Below are positions 55,022 through 63,408 of a DNA stretch of 64,000 nucleotides, piece by piece; the first letter of the stretch is position 1, and every line of letters starts with the position of its first letter. Both the position numbers and the translations under genes were made by a program. The notes below the pieces were generated by a model. It saw only the letters and a program-made list of their open reading frames with translations, made no database searches and was not told the DNA's origin. Origin of the DNA: an uncultured Paludibaculum sp. (GTDB lineage: Bacteria; Acidobacteriota; Terriglobia; Bryobacterales; Bryobacteraceae); NCBI RefSeq assembly GCF_963665245.1, contig NZ_OY762267.1, forward strand, positions 2,542,001 through 2,606,000, in the 5' to 3' direction.

Positions 55022-56947
55022 ATGCGAGTACTGGTGATGTTCTGTGCCTGGGCAGCCGTTTTGTCCGCCCAGGATTCACTGGATCTGGCGCGGCTGCACG
55101 AGGGGCGGGCGTTCCGGTCGTCCAGCAATAATACCGACCTCACCAGTAACGACGACAGCAAGCGGCCGATTCCCGGAGAGACGGTAGTGCTGGCGGACCT
55201 GGAAGGTCCAGGGGTGGTGCAGCACATCTGGCTGACCATTGCGGCGAACGAGTATGCCTGGCCGAGGCTGCTGCGCTTGCGAGTCTATTACGACCACAGC
55301 TCGATGCCGAGCGTGGACGTACCGGTGGGTGACTTCTTCGGCGTGGGGCTGGGGCACGAGCGATCCTTGCGGTCGTTGATGGTGGTGAACGGGTCAGAGG
55401 GCCGGTCGCGCAACTCCTACTGGGCGATGCCCTTCCGAAAGGCCTGCAAGATCACGATCACCAACGAGGGACGCAGGCGCGTCTCCAACTTGTACTATCA
55501 CGTGGATTGGGAAAAGAGGCCGCTGCCGGCGGATATCGGGTACTTCCACGCCTGGTACCGGCAGGAGTTGCCAACGAAGCCCGGGCAGCCGTACGAAGTG
55601 CTGTCCGTCACAGGCCGGGGGCAGTATGTGGGGACGCTGCTGAATGTCATCCAGGTGGCGCCGGGCTGGTTCGGCGAGGGGGACGACCACTTCTTCATCG
55701 ACGGCGAGAAGGTTGCGTCGATCCAGGGTACGGGCACAGAAGACTACTTCAACGACGCCTGGAGTTTGCGGGTGGGGGAGAGTCCGTATTGGGGAGTGAC
55801 CACGGCGGAAGGTACAGGCCGAGGGTCGCGCATGTCGGCCTACCGGTGGCACGTGCGGGATCCGATTCCGTTCCAGAAGAGCCTGCGGTTCGTGTTTGAG
55901 CACGGCGGCTGGACGTACAACGAGAACGGCACGGTGCGGTCGGCGTTTGAGGAGAGGGCGGATCTGTTCTCTTCCGTGGCGTTCTGGTATCAGCAGGGGG
56001 TGGCGCAGGGCCTGCCTGAGCCGCCGTATGGTTCGGCGCGTCTGCCGCACGGGAACGCGAAGCAGATTGAAGCGGAATCGCTGGCTTCAGAGGTACGGAC
56101 AGAGAAGGGCCGGATGGAGATCCAGAAGGAGGTCTTCTGGTCGCGGGATTTGTTGTACTTCCAGGCGGAGGGCCCGGGTTCGCGCATCGAGATCCCGCTG
56201 GATGTGGCGGAAGACGGGTACTACGAGATTGTGGCGCAGGTGGCGCATGCTCCGGATTATGGAGACTACAGCACACTGCTGGATGGAGCTCCAGTGATGG
56301 ACGAGGGCGACCTGGAGCACGAACCGGGCGCCAACATGCGCGCGCGGGTGGCGTTTAGCGGGTGGGGTCCGGAGTTGTATGTGGCGGAAGACCGGATGCT
56401 GGGCTGGCGGAAACTGACAAAGGGGCGGCACTGGCTGACGTTCCTATGCGCCGGCAAAGACATGCGAGCCACGGGGTATCACCTGGGACTCGACGGCCTG
56501 ATTCTGGCCAAGGTTGGGCAACCGTCGGTGGTGAGCGCTCCGGTGGCTCCGAAGGACGTCAAGAACCTGATCAGCGCGTTGAAGGATCCGGACACTGTAC
56601 AGCGAGGCGTTGCCGCGCTGGCTCTACGTGATTTGGGCGTTGGCGCGAAAGAGGCGTTGCCGGCGCTGGCCGAAGCATTGAAGGACCGGGATACGGGGAT
56701 CCGCATGACGGCGGCGGATGCGATTGCCAGGCAGGGACACGGAGCACTGGCGGTGATGGACGCACTGATCGCGGCCGGTGAGGTAAAAGGCGAAGACGCT
56801 CATGTGCAACGGAGTGTGGCGATCGCTTTGGGTGGGATTGGCCCGGAGGCAGCGAAGGCTCTGCCGATGCTGTCGGAACTGGAGAAGATCCCGCGCGTGC
56901 AGGCCACGGCGACTACCGCCATCGGTCAGATTCGGAAAAAACGTTGA
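55022..56947 (+). CDS. Secreted GH172 (DUF2961) protein with C-terminal HEAT-like repeats
   Basis: A 641-residue protein with a signal peptide (MRVLVMFCAWAAVLSAQ) and a perfect AGGAGGT 5 nt before the ATG. DUF2961 features: a S-S-x-N-x-T-D-L region near residue 37, G-P-G-V-V-Q-H-I-W near 64, the V-P-V-G-D-F-F-G-V-G segment near 100, and G-T-G-T-E-D-Y-F-N-D-A-W near 238. DUF2961 is now glycoside hydrolase family 172, whose studied members act on alpha-fructofuranosyl or arabinofuranosyl units. A beta domain of about 120 residues and then HEAT-like repeats (V-Q-R-G-V-A-A-L-A-L-R-D-L-G near 525) follow. It comes 80 bp after the globin gene on the same strand but has its own ribosome site. Confidence 0.88.
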   Translation: MRVLVMFCAWAAVLSAQDSLDLARLHEGRAFRSSSNNTDLTSNDDSKRPIPGETVVLADLEGPGVVQHIWLTIAANEYAWPRLLRLRVYYDHSSMPSVDVPVGDFFGVGLGHERSLRSLMVVNGSEGRSRNSYWAMPFRKACKITITNEGRRRVSNLYYHVDWEKRPLPADIGYFHAWYRQELPTKPGQPYEVLSVTGRGQYVGTLLNVIQVAPGWFGEGDDHFFIDGEKVASIQGTGTEDYFNDAWSLRVGESPYWGVTTAEGTGRGSRMSAYRWHVRDPIPFQKSLRFVFEHGGWTYNENGTVRSAFEERADLFSSVAFWYQQGVAQGLPEPPYGSARLPHGNAKQIEAESLASEVRTEKGRMEIQKEVFWSRDLLYFQAEGPGSRIEIPLDVAEDGYYEIVAQVAHAPDYGDYSTLLDGAPVMDEGDLEHEPGANMRARVAFSGWGPELYVAEDRMLGWRKLTKGRHWLTFLCAGKDMRATGYHLGLDGLILAKVGQPSVVSAPVAPKDVKNLISALKDPDTVQRGVAALALRDLGVGAKEALPALAEALKDRDTGIRMTAADAIARQGHGALAVMDALIAAGEVKGEDAHVQRSVAIALGGIGPEAAKALPMLSELEKIPRVQATATTAIGQIRKKR

Positions 56948-56999
56948 TGCCGGGCCGCGCTATCAAATGCGCGGCTCCGTCGTCCAAAGGCGTGTGAGA

Positions 57000-57062
57000 C
57001 CGGAGCGGACACGCCGGGTTCGTTGCCGCCCTGCCAGGGGCGACAAAGGACTTCCGCTCCGG
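57000..57062. terminator. Nested inverted repeat between convergent GH172 and gcvPB genes
   Basis: CCGGAGCGGA (57000-57009) pairs perfectly with TCCGCTCCGG (57053-57062), and a second stem TTGCCGCCC / GGGCGACAA with one mismatch lies inside (57022-57046). The two could form a long rod between the genes and end transcription from both. No T-run. Confidence 0.45.
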
Positions 57063-57079
57063 CCGCCATGCAGGAAGCT

Positions 57080-58564
57080 TTACGGCTTCCAACGAACAAT
57101 CGGCTTGCGCGCCGCGGTGACTTCATCCACACGCGAAGTGCGGGTCATGTAAGGCGCGTGCTTCACCATCTCGGGATCGGTGTCGATCTCATTGGCGATG
57201 GCGATGAGTGATTCGCAGAAGGCATCGAGCTCCTGCTTCGATTCCGTTTCCGTGGGTTCGATCATGAGCGCGCCATGCACGATCATGGGGAAGCTGACGG
57301 TATAGGGATGGAAGCCGTAATCGATGAGGCGCTTGGCGATGTCGCCGGTGCGCACGCCCTTGGCCTCCTGGCGGGTATCCTCAAACACGCACTCATGCAT
57401 GGAGGGCGCGTTGTAGGCGATCTGGAAGTAAGGCGCAAGCTTGGCGCGCAGGTAGTTGGCGTTCAGCAGAGCGTCCAGAGTGGCGTTGCGGAGGCCCGGG
57501 CCGCCATGAGCCATGATGTAGGCCAGGGCGCGGACCAGGACGCCGAAGTTGCCGTAGTAGGCGCGGACGCGGCCGATGGATTGAGGGCAGTTGTAGTCCC
57601 AGGTCCACTGGCCGTTGGCCTGGCGCAGGCGCGGGGTGGGCAGGAAGGGTTCGAGGTGGGACTTGACGCCCACGGCTCCGGCCCCAGGACCGCCGCCACC
57701 GTGCGGGGTGGAGAAGGTCTTGTGCAGGTTGGAGTGGAGGACGTCGATACCAAAGTCGCCGGGGCGGGCGACACCGACCAGCGCGTTGAGGTTCGCACCA
57801 TCCATGTAGACCTGGGCGCCCTTGGCATGGAGGATGCCCGCGATTTTGACGATGTTCTCTTCGAAGACACCAACCGTGTTGGGGTTGGTGATCATCATGG
57901 CGGCGACGGTGTCGTCGACAGCGGCTTCGAGGACCGCGGGATCGATCATGCCCTGCTCATTGGACTTGAGCGTGGCGACCTCGTAGCCGGCGATGCTGGC
58001 CGTGGCCGGGTTGGTGCCGTGGGCGGAGTCGGGGACTAAAACCTTCTTGCGCGGGTTGCCCAACGACTCGAGGTAAGCACGGACCAGCATGATGCCGGTG
58101 TACTCGCCGTGCGCGCCGGCGGAGGGCTGGAGCGTGACGGCATCCATGCCGAAGATCTCGCCGAGGTACTGCTCGAGAACTGCGACGATCTCCATGGCGC
58201 CCTGCGAAAGGGATTCTGGCTGATAGGGGTGCGCCCAGGCCAGACCTTCGATGCGGGCCACAGCCTCATTGATGCGCGGGTTGTACTTCATCGTGCATGA
58301 ACCCAGCGGGAAGAGGCCCAGATCGATGCCGTAGTTCCAGGTGGACAGGCGCGTGAAGTGGCGGATGACCTCGACTTCGCTGACTTCGGGGAAGTTCTCG
58401 ATTTCCGTACGGACGTTGTCGCCACCCAGGGCCTCGGAGGCGTCCACGGCGGGCACATCGAGTTCAGGCAGCTGATAGCCGGTCTTGCCCGGATGGGAGA
58501 GCTCGAAGAGCAGGGATTCGTTCTGCGTGAGATGGGGGCGGATCTTGCCGAGTGTCTTGGGCAT
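57080..58564 (-). CDS. gcvPB: Glycine dehydrogenase (decarboxylating) subunit 2, P-protein beta
   Basis: A 494-residue GcvPB. The PLP lysine is in N-L-H-K-T-F-S-T-P-H-G-G-G-G-P-G near residue 283; other marks are L-G-S-C-T-M-K-Y-N-P near 90, Q-P-S-A-G-A-H-G-E-Y near 145, and S-A-H-G-T-N-P-A-T-A near 180. With GcvPA it decarboxylates glycine and moves the methylamine to lipoyl-GcvH. The ATG shares one base with the gcvPA stop (TAATG), so the two subunits are translated together, which would help equal amounts. Last gene of the minus-strand run. Confidence 0.97.
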   Translation of the reverse strand: MPKTLGKIRPHLTQNESLLFELSHPGKTGYQLPELDVPAVDASEALGGDNVRTEIENFPEVSEVEVIRHFTRLSTWNYGIDLGLFPLGSCTMKYNPRINEAVARIEGLAWAHPYQPESLSQGAMEIVAVLEQYLGEIFGMDAVTLQPSAGAHGEYTGIMLVRAYLESLGNPRKKVLVPDSAHGTNPATASIAGYEVATLKSNEQGMIDPAVLEAAVDDTVAAMMITNPNTVGVFEENIVKIAGILHAKGAQVYMDGANLNALVGVARPGDFGIDVLHSNLHKTFSTPHGGGGPGAGAVGVKSHLEPFLPTPRLRQANGQWTWDYNCPQSIGRVRAYYGNFGVLVRALAYIMAHGGPGLRNATLDALLNANYLRAKLAPYFQIAYNAPSMHECVFEDTRQEAKGVRTGDIAKRLIDYGFHPYTVSFPMIVHGALMIEPTETESKQELDAFCESLIAIANEIDTDPEMVKHAPYMTRTSRVDEVTAARKPIVRWKP

Positions 58565-59877
58565 TAGAGCAGAACCTCCTTGACGGCGTCGATGTCGGCG
58601 CGTTTCGACATTTCAGTGGCGCAGAGCAGCATGGAGTCCTTCAACTCGGGGAAGAAGCGCCCCAGCGGCAGACCGCCGATGATCTTCTTCCCGAGAAGCG
58701 CCGCGTTAGCCTCTTCCGGAGATTTGCCCTTGGGGCGGACGACGAATTCGTTGAAGAATGGTCCACTGAAGGGGAGATCGAGCCCCTTAGCGAGATAGTG
58801 CGCCTTGGCGAGGTTTTGCTCGGCCAATTCGCGCAAACCCTGCTTGCCGTAGACGCTCATGAAGACCGTGGCCATCAGCGCGATGAGGGCCTGGTTGGTG
58901 CAGATGTTGGACGTGGCCTTCTCGCGGCGGATGTGCTGTTCGCGCGTGGAGAGCGTGAGGCAGAAGGCGCGATTGCCGTCGGCATCCTTGGTCTCCCCGA
59001 CGAGGCGGCCGGGGATCTGACGCATGTACTTTTCCTTCGTGGCGATGATGCCGGCGAAGGGCCCGCCGTAGCTGGGCGAGATGGCGAAACTCTGGAGCTC
59101 ACCGACAACGATATCGGCATCGCGAGGCGGCTCAACCAGGCCGAGTGAAACGGCTTCAGAGAAGACAACGACCAGCAGCGCGCCGTGCTTATGGGCGAGT
59201 TCGGAGGCCTGCCTGATGTTCTCCACGATGCCGAAGAAGTTCGGGGACTGGAGAATGACGCAGGCGATGTCCTTGTCGAGCTTCGATTCGAGACCGGCGA
59301 TGTCGATGGTGCCGGTCTTGGGGTCGTAACCGAAGGACTCCACATGGAGCTGCGCATTGCGGGCGGCGGTGTCGAGCACTTCGCGGTACTCAGGGTGGAG
59401 GTTGGCGGCGACCAGGAACTTATGGCGGCCGGTGACGCGGGCAGCCATCATGGCGGCCTCCGGCACGGCGGTGGAGCCGTCGTACATGGACGCGTTGGCA
59501 ACTTCCATGCCGGTGAGCTGGCAGACCATGGTCTGGAATTCGAAGATCGTCGTCAGGGTACCCTGGGCGATTTCGGCCTGGTAGGGCGTGTAGGAGGTGA
59601 GGAACTCACCGCGGCTCACGACCACGTCGCAAAGAACGGGCCGGTAGTGGGCATAGACGCCCGCTCCCAGGAAACTGGCATAGCTGTCGGCGTTCCTAGC
59701 AGCCTGCTGCTTGAAGTAGTCGGAGATTTCGTACTCCGATTTGCCGGCGGGAATGTCGAGGGTCCGAGGGAAGAGTGCTTCCGCGGGGAGGTGAGCGTAG
59801 AGGTCATCGAGGGAATTAAGTCCGCAAGCGTCGAGCATGGCACGCCGCTCGGCGTCAGAGTGGGGCAGGTATCGCAA
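58564..59877 (-). CDS. gcvPA: Glycine dehydrogenase (decarboxylating) subunit 1, P-protein alpha
   Basis: About 437 residues. A TTG start at 59877 is preferred because it gives the standard family N-terminus [15 protein letters not shown] and has GGGAG 9 nt upstream; the frame also has an earlier TTG at 59922 that would add 15 residues not usual in the family, and the nearby ATG (59930) is out of frame. Typical segments are [11 protein letters not shown] near residue 112, [10 protein letters not shown] near 143, and [10 protein letters not shown] near 330. It acts with GcvPB. A 141-bp gap separates it from gcvH. Confidence 0.94.
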   Translation of the reverse strand: MRYLPHSDAERRAMLDACGLNSLDDLYAHLPAEALFPRTLDIPAGKSEYEISDYFKQQAARNADSYASFLGAGVYAHYRPVLCDVVVSRGEFLTSYTPYQAEIAQGTLTTIFEFQTMVCQLTGMEVANASMYDGSTAVPEAAMMAARVTGRHKFLVAANLHPEYREVLDTAARNAQLHVESFGYDPKTGTIDIAGLESKLDKDIACVILQSPNFFGIVENIRQASELAHKHGALLVVVFSEAVSLGLVEPPRDADIVVGELQSFAISPSYGGPFAGIIATKEKYMRQIPGRLVGETKDADGNRAFCLTLSTREQHIRREKATSNICTNQALIALMATVFMSVYGKQGLRELAEQNLAKAHYLAKGLDLPFSGPFFNEFVVRPKGKSPEEANAALLGKKIIGGLPLGRFFPELKDSMLLCATEMSKRADIDAVKEVLL

Positions 59878-60018
59878 TTGTGATGGCTCCCGGAAATGGA
59901 GGGGCCGAGAGGGCCGCTCCAATCTTCCATTGTAGCCTTTGCGGCCCGGCTTTCGAGTCTGTCGGGCCGCGTGGAATTCGACGGGGAATAAACGGAGGAG
60001 GGCTGAACTCGGCGGAAC

Positions 60019-60399
60019 TCAGCTGCCGATGAAGGCCTGATAGTCGGCGGCGGAGAGGAGGCCGGCCACCTCTCCAGGGTTGGAGAGGCGAATCTTCACG
60101 AGCCAGGCATCGCCGTGAGGATCTTCGTTCAGTTTTTCAGGGGCGTCGGCCAGGAGATTATTGATCTCGAGAACCTCACCCGAAACGGGCGCGTAGATGT
60201 CGCTGACGGCCTTGACGGACTCAACCGAGCCCAGGCTCTTGCCTGTCTCGATCACCGAGCCGACCTTGGGCAGGTCAACGTAGACGATATCGCCGAGTTC
60301 GTTCTGGGCGTGATCGGTGATTCCGATTGTGCCGGTGTCGCCGTCGACGGACACCCACTCATGTTCTTTCGTATAGCGGAAGGTTTCTGGGTAGTTCAT
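60019..60399 (-). CDS. gcvH: Glycine cleavage system H protein
   Basis: A 126-residue lipoyl carrier. The lipoylated lysine is in S-V-E-S-V-K-A-V-S-D near residue 63, within the expected biotin/lipoyl fold, and the N-terminus R-Y-T-K-E-H-E-W-V is standard. The start at 60399 forms ATGA with the gcvT stop, so the open frame further upstream is not used. It shuttles the aminomethyl group between the P and T proteins. The 141 bp before gcvPA hold no gene or obvious hairpin. Confidence 0.97.
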   Translation of the reverse strand: MNYPETFRYTKEHEWVSVDGDTGTIGITDHAQNELGDIVYVDLPKVGSVIETGKSLGSVESVKAVSDIYAPVSGEVLEINNLLADAPEKLNEDPHGDAWLVKIRLSNPGEVAGLLSAADYQAFIGS

Positions 60400-61502
60400 T
60401 TCGCTCGCTTGTAGAAAGGGATAGGGACGGTCACCGCCTCGACAGGTGCATTCCGGATCATGATTTCGATGGGGGTTCCGGGTTGAGCCTTGTCGATGGG
60501 CAGATAACACATTCCGATGTTCTTGTTGAGCGTCGGGGAGGGACCGCCGGAGGTCACCCAGCCGGCGGGAGCGCCCGCGACGCGGACCTCATATCCGTCG
60601 CGGCCGATGCCGCGACCGCACATTTCAAAACCAATGAGCTTGCGGGTGAGCCCGGCGGCCTTCTGTTCTTCCAGTTTGGCGCGGCCAAGGAAGTCACCCT
60701 TGTCGAATTTGACGATCCACTGGAGGCAGGCCTCCAGTGGGGAGATGGAAGCATCGATCTCGTGCCCGTAAAGGGCCATGCCGGATTCCATGCGGAGCGT
60801 GTTGCGGGCGCCGAGGCCGGCGGGTTTGATCCCGAACTCCTGGCCGGCTTCCATCAGTTCGGTCCAGCGCTTCCCGGCAAGGCTGGGATCGACATAGATT
60901 TCGAAGCCGTCTTCACCTGTGTAGCCGGTGCGGGCGATGCGGGCCCAGTCGCCGGAGACTTCGCCGTCGGTGAACCAGTAGTACTTGATGGCGCTGAGAT
61001 CAGTCTTGGTGAGTTTCTGAAGGGTGGACAGCGCCTTGGGACCTTGGACGGCAATTTGCGCGTACCGAGGGCCTGCGTTTTCGACAGTGCAATCCCAGCG
61101 GTTCTGCGCGGCGATGTGTTCGAAGTCCTTGTCCTGGTTGGAGGCGTTGACGCAGAGGAAGTACGAATCGTCAGCGACTTTGTGAACCAGGATGTCGTCG
61201 ACGAAGCCGCTGTGGTCGTAGAGCAGGCCGGCGTAGTGGACTTGGCCAGTGGCGAGCTTAGCGGCGTTGTTGGTGGACACGTAGTTTACGAGAGAGAGGG
61301 CTTCAGGCCCCTTGATCTCGATTTCGCCCATGTGGCTGACGTCGAACAGGCCGACGGCCGTGCGGACGGTGTTGTGCTCGTCGATGATGCCGGAGTACTG
61401 AACAGGCATGTCCCAGCCGCCGAAGTCCACCATGCGGGCCTTGAGCGCGCGATGAGCTTCATTGAGGGGCGTTTTCAGCAGTTCGGCGGAAGTGTCACTC
61501 AT
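60396..61502 (-). CDS. gcvT: Glycine cleavage system T protein (aminomethyltransferase)
   Basis: A 368-residue GcvT: F-G-G-W-D-M-P-V-Q-Y near residue 28, G-L-F-D-V-S-H-M-G near 52 with the catalytic Asp region, Y-V-S-T-N-N near 73, and G-Y-T-G-E-D-G-F-E near 195. It releases ammonia and makes 5,10-methylene-THF from the H-protein intermediate. It starts 73 bp after the glycerate kinase stop on the same strand, so either a weak internal promoter or read-through feeds it. No glycine riboswitch is apparent in the 73-bp gap; it is too short for the tandem aptamer. Confidence 0.97.
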   Translation of the reverse strand: MSDTSAELLKTPLNEAHRALKARMVDFGGWDMPVQYSGIIDEHNTVRTAVGLFDVSHMGEIEIKGPEALSLVNYVSTNNAAKLATGQVHYAGLLYDHSGFVDDILVHKVADDSYFLCVNASNQDKDFEHIAAQNRWDCTVENAGPRYAQIAVQGPKALSTLQKLTKTDLSAIKYYWFTDGEVSGDWARIARTGYTGEDGFEIYVDPSLAGKRWTELMEAGQEFGIKPAGLGARNTLRMESGMALYGHEIDASISPLEACLQWIVKFDKGDFLGRAKLEEQKAAGLTRKLIGFEMCGRGIGRDGYEVRVAGAPAGWVTSGGPSPTLNKNIGMCYLPIDKAQPGTPIEIMIRNAPVEAVTVPIPFYKRAK

Positions 61503-61575
61503 AGGATTAGGCTTACGGTCAACTCAATCTAGCATAGGGCACCGCCAGGAGGCATGGCGCCGCAGCCAACGAACG

Positions 61576-62874
61576 TCATTGGAGCAGGAGAAGACGGACA
61601 TCCATCACATTCGTACCCGTCGGGCCGGTCTTCACCAAGTCGCCCAGAGGGGAGAAAAAATTGTAGGAATCGTTGCGTCCAAGGGCCGAGGCCGCGTTGA
61701 GCCCCAGCTTCGCAGCTCGCCTGACTGTGTCACCATCAGCCATGGCCCCTGCCGCGTCGGTAGGTCCATCGGTGCCATCGGTGCCGCCGCTGAAGGCGAG
61801 GACTCCAGGCTGTCCGTCGAGGACAAGCGCGGCGGCGAGTGCAAATTCCTGATTGCGCCCACCGAGACCATCCCCCCTGATGGTGACCGTGGTTTCACCG
61901 CCCGAGATGAAACAGACGGGCGGCTTGGCGGGCCGGCCGGTAGCTCGCGCTTCCCGAGCGATGGCGGCGTGCATGAACGCGACGTCCTTGGTTTCGCCTT
62001 CAATCGTCGTAGAAAGCACTACGGGTTTGTAGCCAAGATCCTTTGCCTTGGCCGAAGCTGCCTTGACCGCCAGGAGGTTGCTGCCGATGACGAGGTTGCG
62101 AGTACCCTCAAAACATGGGTCACCGGCTTTCGGAGTCTCTTCGACCTCCCCCTTGAGGCCAGCCTGCAGCCGCTCACGGACTGGTGCGGGCAACTGGGTG
62201 GCAAGGCCGTACTTTTCGATGACCGTCCAGGCGGATTGGAACGTCGACGGGTCTGGCGCGGTGGGACCGGAGCCGATGACGTCGAGAGGGTCGCCGACAA
62301 CGTCGGAGAGCATGAGGGAAATCACGGTAGCCGGCGCAGCCAGCCGAGCCAATTGGCCGCCCTTGATGAGCGAGAGGTGTTTGCGGACGGCGTTGAGTTC
62401 GTGAATGGTGGCACCGCAGCCAAGCAATAGCTTCGTGGTGACCTGTTTCTCCGCAAGGGTGATGGGGGGAGCCGGCAGAGGGAGCAGCGCGGAGCCGCCA
62501 CCGGAGATGAGACACAGGACGAGGTCGTCCGCTTCGGCTTCTCCGGCAAGGCGGGCGATCTGGCGGGCCCCATCAACGCCCCGCTGATCGGGCACAGGGT
62601 GGCCGCACTCATTCAACTGAACCCGTTTGAGCCTGGCGAGGTGACCGTCCTTCGTATTGACGAGCCCGGCGGTAACACGTTTCCCGAGGGCGCGCTCCAC
62701 AGCGTGGGCCATAGCAGCCGAAGCTTTCCCTGCCCCGAGCACGAAGATGCGTCGATAGCGGTGGACGGGAAGGTTCTTGAGGGCGGCCAGGACGGCGGTT
62801 TCCGGCTGAGCTGCGGCAACAGCGGCCTTGAAGATGGCCTGAGCGTCGCGACGAAGGATCCTGGAAAGAGACAT
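61576..62874 (-). CDS. Glycerate 2-kinase (DUF4147/MOFRL type)
   Basis: A 432-residue protein of the GckA/TtuD family. The N-terminal half (DUF4147) has F-V-L-G-A-G-K-A-S-A-A-M-A near residue 45, L-I-S-G-G-G-S-A-L-L near 122, and S-D-V-V-G-D-P-L-D-V-I-G-S-G-P-T near 190; the C-terminal MOFRL domain has G-G-R-N-Q-E-F-A-L near 340 and G-T-D-G-x-D-G-P-T-D-A-A-G near 365. It phosphorylates D-glycerate to 2-phosphoglycerate. It begins 6 bp after aroK and is followed by the gcv genes, which would tie glycine/serine conversion to glycolysis. Confidence 0.92.
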   Translation of the reverse strand: MSLSRILRRDAQAIFKAAVAAAQPETAVLAALKNLPVHRYRRIFVLGAGKASAAMAHAVERALGKRVTAGLVNTKDGHLARLKRVQLNECGHPVPDQRGVDGARQIARLAGEAEADDLVLCLISGGGSALLPLPAPPITLAEKQVTTKLLLGCGATIHELNAVRKHLSLIKGGQLARLAAPATVISLMLSDVVGDPLDVIGSGPTAPDPSTFQSAWTVIEKYGLATQLPAPVRERLQAGLKGEVEETPKAGDPCFEGTRNLVIGSNLLAVKAASAKAKDLGYKPVVLSTTIEGETKDVAFMHAAIAREARATGRPAKPPVCFISGGETTVTIRGDGLGGRNQEFALAAALVLDGQPGVLAFSGGTDGTDGPTDAAGAMADGDTVRRAAKLGLNAASALGRNDSYNFFSPLGDLVKTGPTGTNVMDVRLLLLQ

Positions 62875-62880
62875 CGATTT

Positions 62881-63408
62881 CTAGAATATGGGCAACTTGA
62901 GGATCGAGTCGACTGCGCCCTGGGAACCGTCGGGCCCGACGGCCACTCGATAGTCGGATTTGTCGTAGAACGGGCGGCGTTCCCAGTAGAGCGTTTCGAA
63001 TTTCTCCGGATCGCGAGCAAGAGGCCGGTGAGTGGAATGGGCGACGCGGGAGCGGATGAGTTCGAGAGGCGCGTCGAGCCAGATGGAAAGGCCGTGGTTC
63101 TGGATGAGCTCGAAGTTACGGGCTTGCGAGAAGCATCCACCGCCCACCGAGATGACCCAGGGGACACCGCGGGCCACGTCAGCGACGCGGCGCTTGAGGG
63201 CGTCGCTCTCGATGCGGCGAAACTCCTCCTCACCGTGCTGGTCAAAAATCTGGCCGATGGGCTTCTGTTCGCGAGCTTCGATGTCCTCGTCCAGATCGGC
63301 AAACCGCCAGCCGAGATACTTGGCGAGAGACCGTCCTACCGTGGTTTTTCCGCTGCCCATGAAGCCCACCAGGTAAATACCCGGCGTGCGCTTCAACTTA
63401 AGAATCAT
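62881..63408 (-). CDS. aroK: Shikimate kinase
   Basis: A 175-residue P-loop kinase with Walker A G-F-M-G-S-G-K-T-T-V-G at residue 15, the shikimate-binding D-L-D-E-D-I-E near 39, E-x-E-F-R-R-I-E near 60, and V-I-S-V-G-G-G-C-F near 85. It converts shikimate to shikimate-3-phosphate in aromatic amino-acid synthesis. The ATG overlaps the SDR gene stop (ATGA), and the glycerate kinase gene begins 6 bp after its stop. The lid arginine appears in T-H-R-P-L-A. Its place inside a C2-metabolism operon is unusual but not informative on its own. Confidence 0.95.
   Translation of the reverse strand: MILKLKRTPGIYLVGFMGSGKTTVGRSLAKYLGWRFADLDEDIEAREQKPIGQIFDQHGEEEFRRIESDALKRRVADVARGVPWVISVGGGCFSQARNFELIQNHGLSIWLDAPLELIRSRVAHSTHRPLARDPEKFETLYWERRPFYDKSDYRVAVGPDGSQGAVDSILKLPIF

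Noticed and set aside
61503-61575. Glycine riboswitch before gcvT
   Set aside because: The gap is only 73 bp and lacks the conserved aptamer core; no expression platform is visible.
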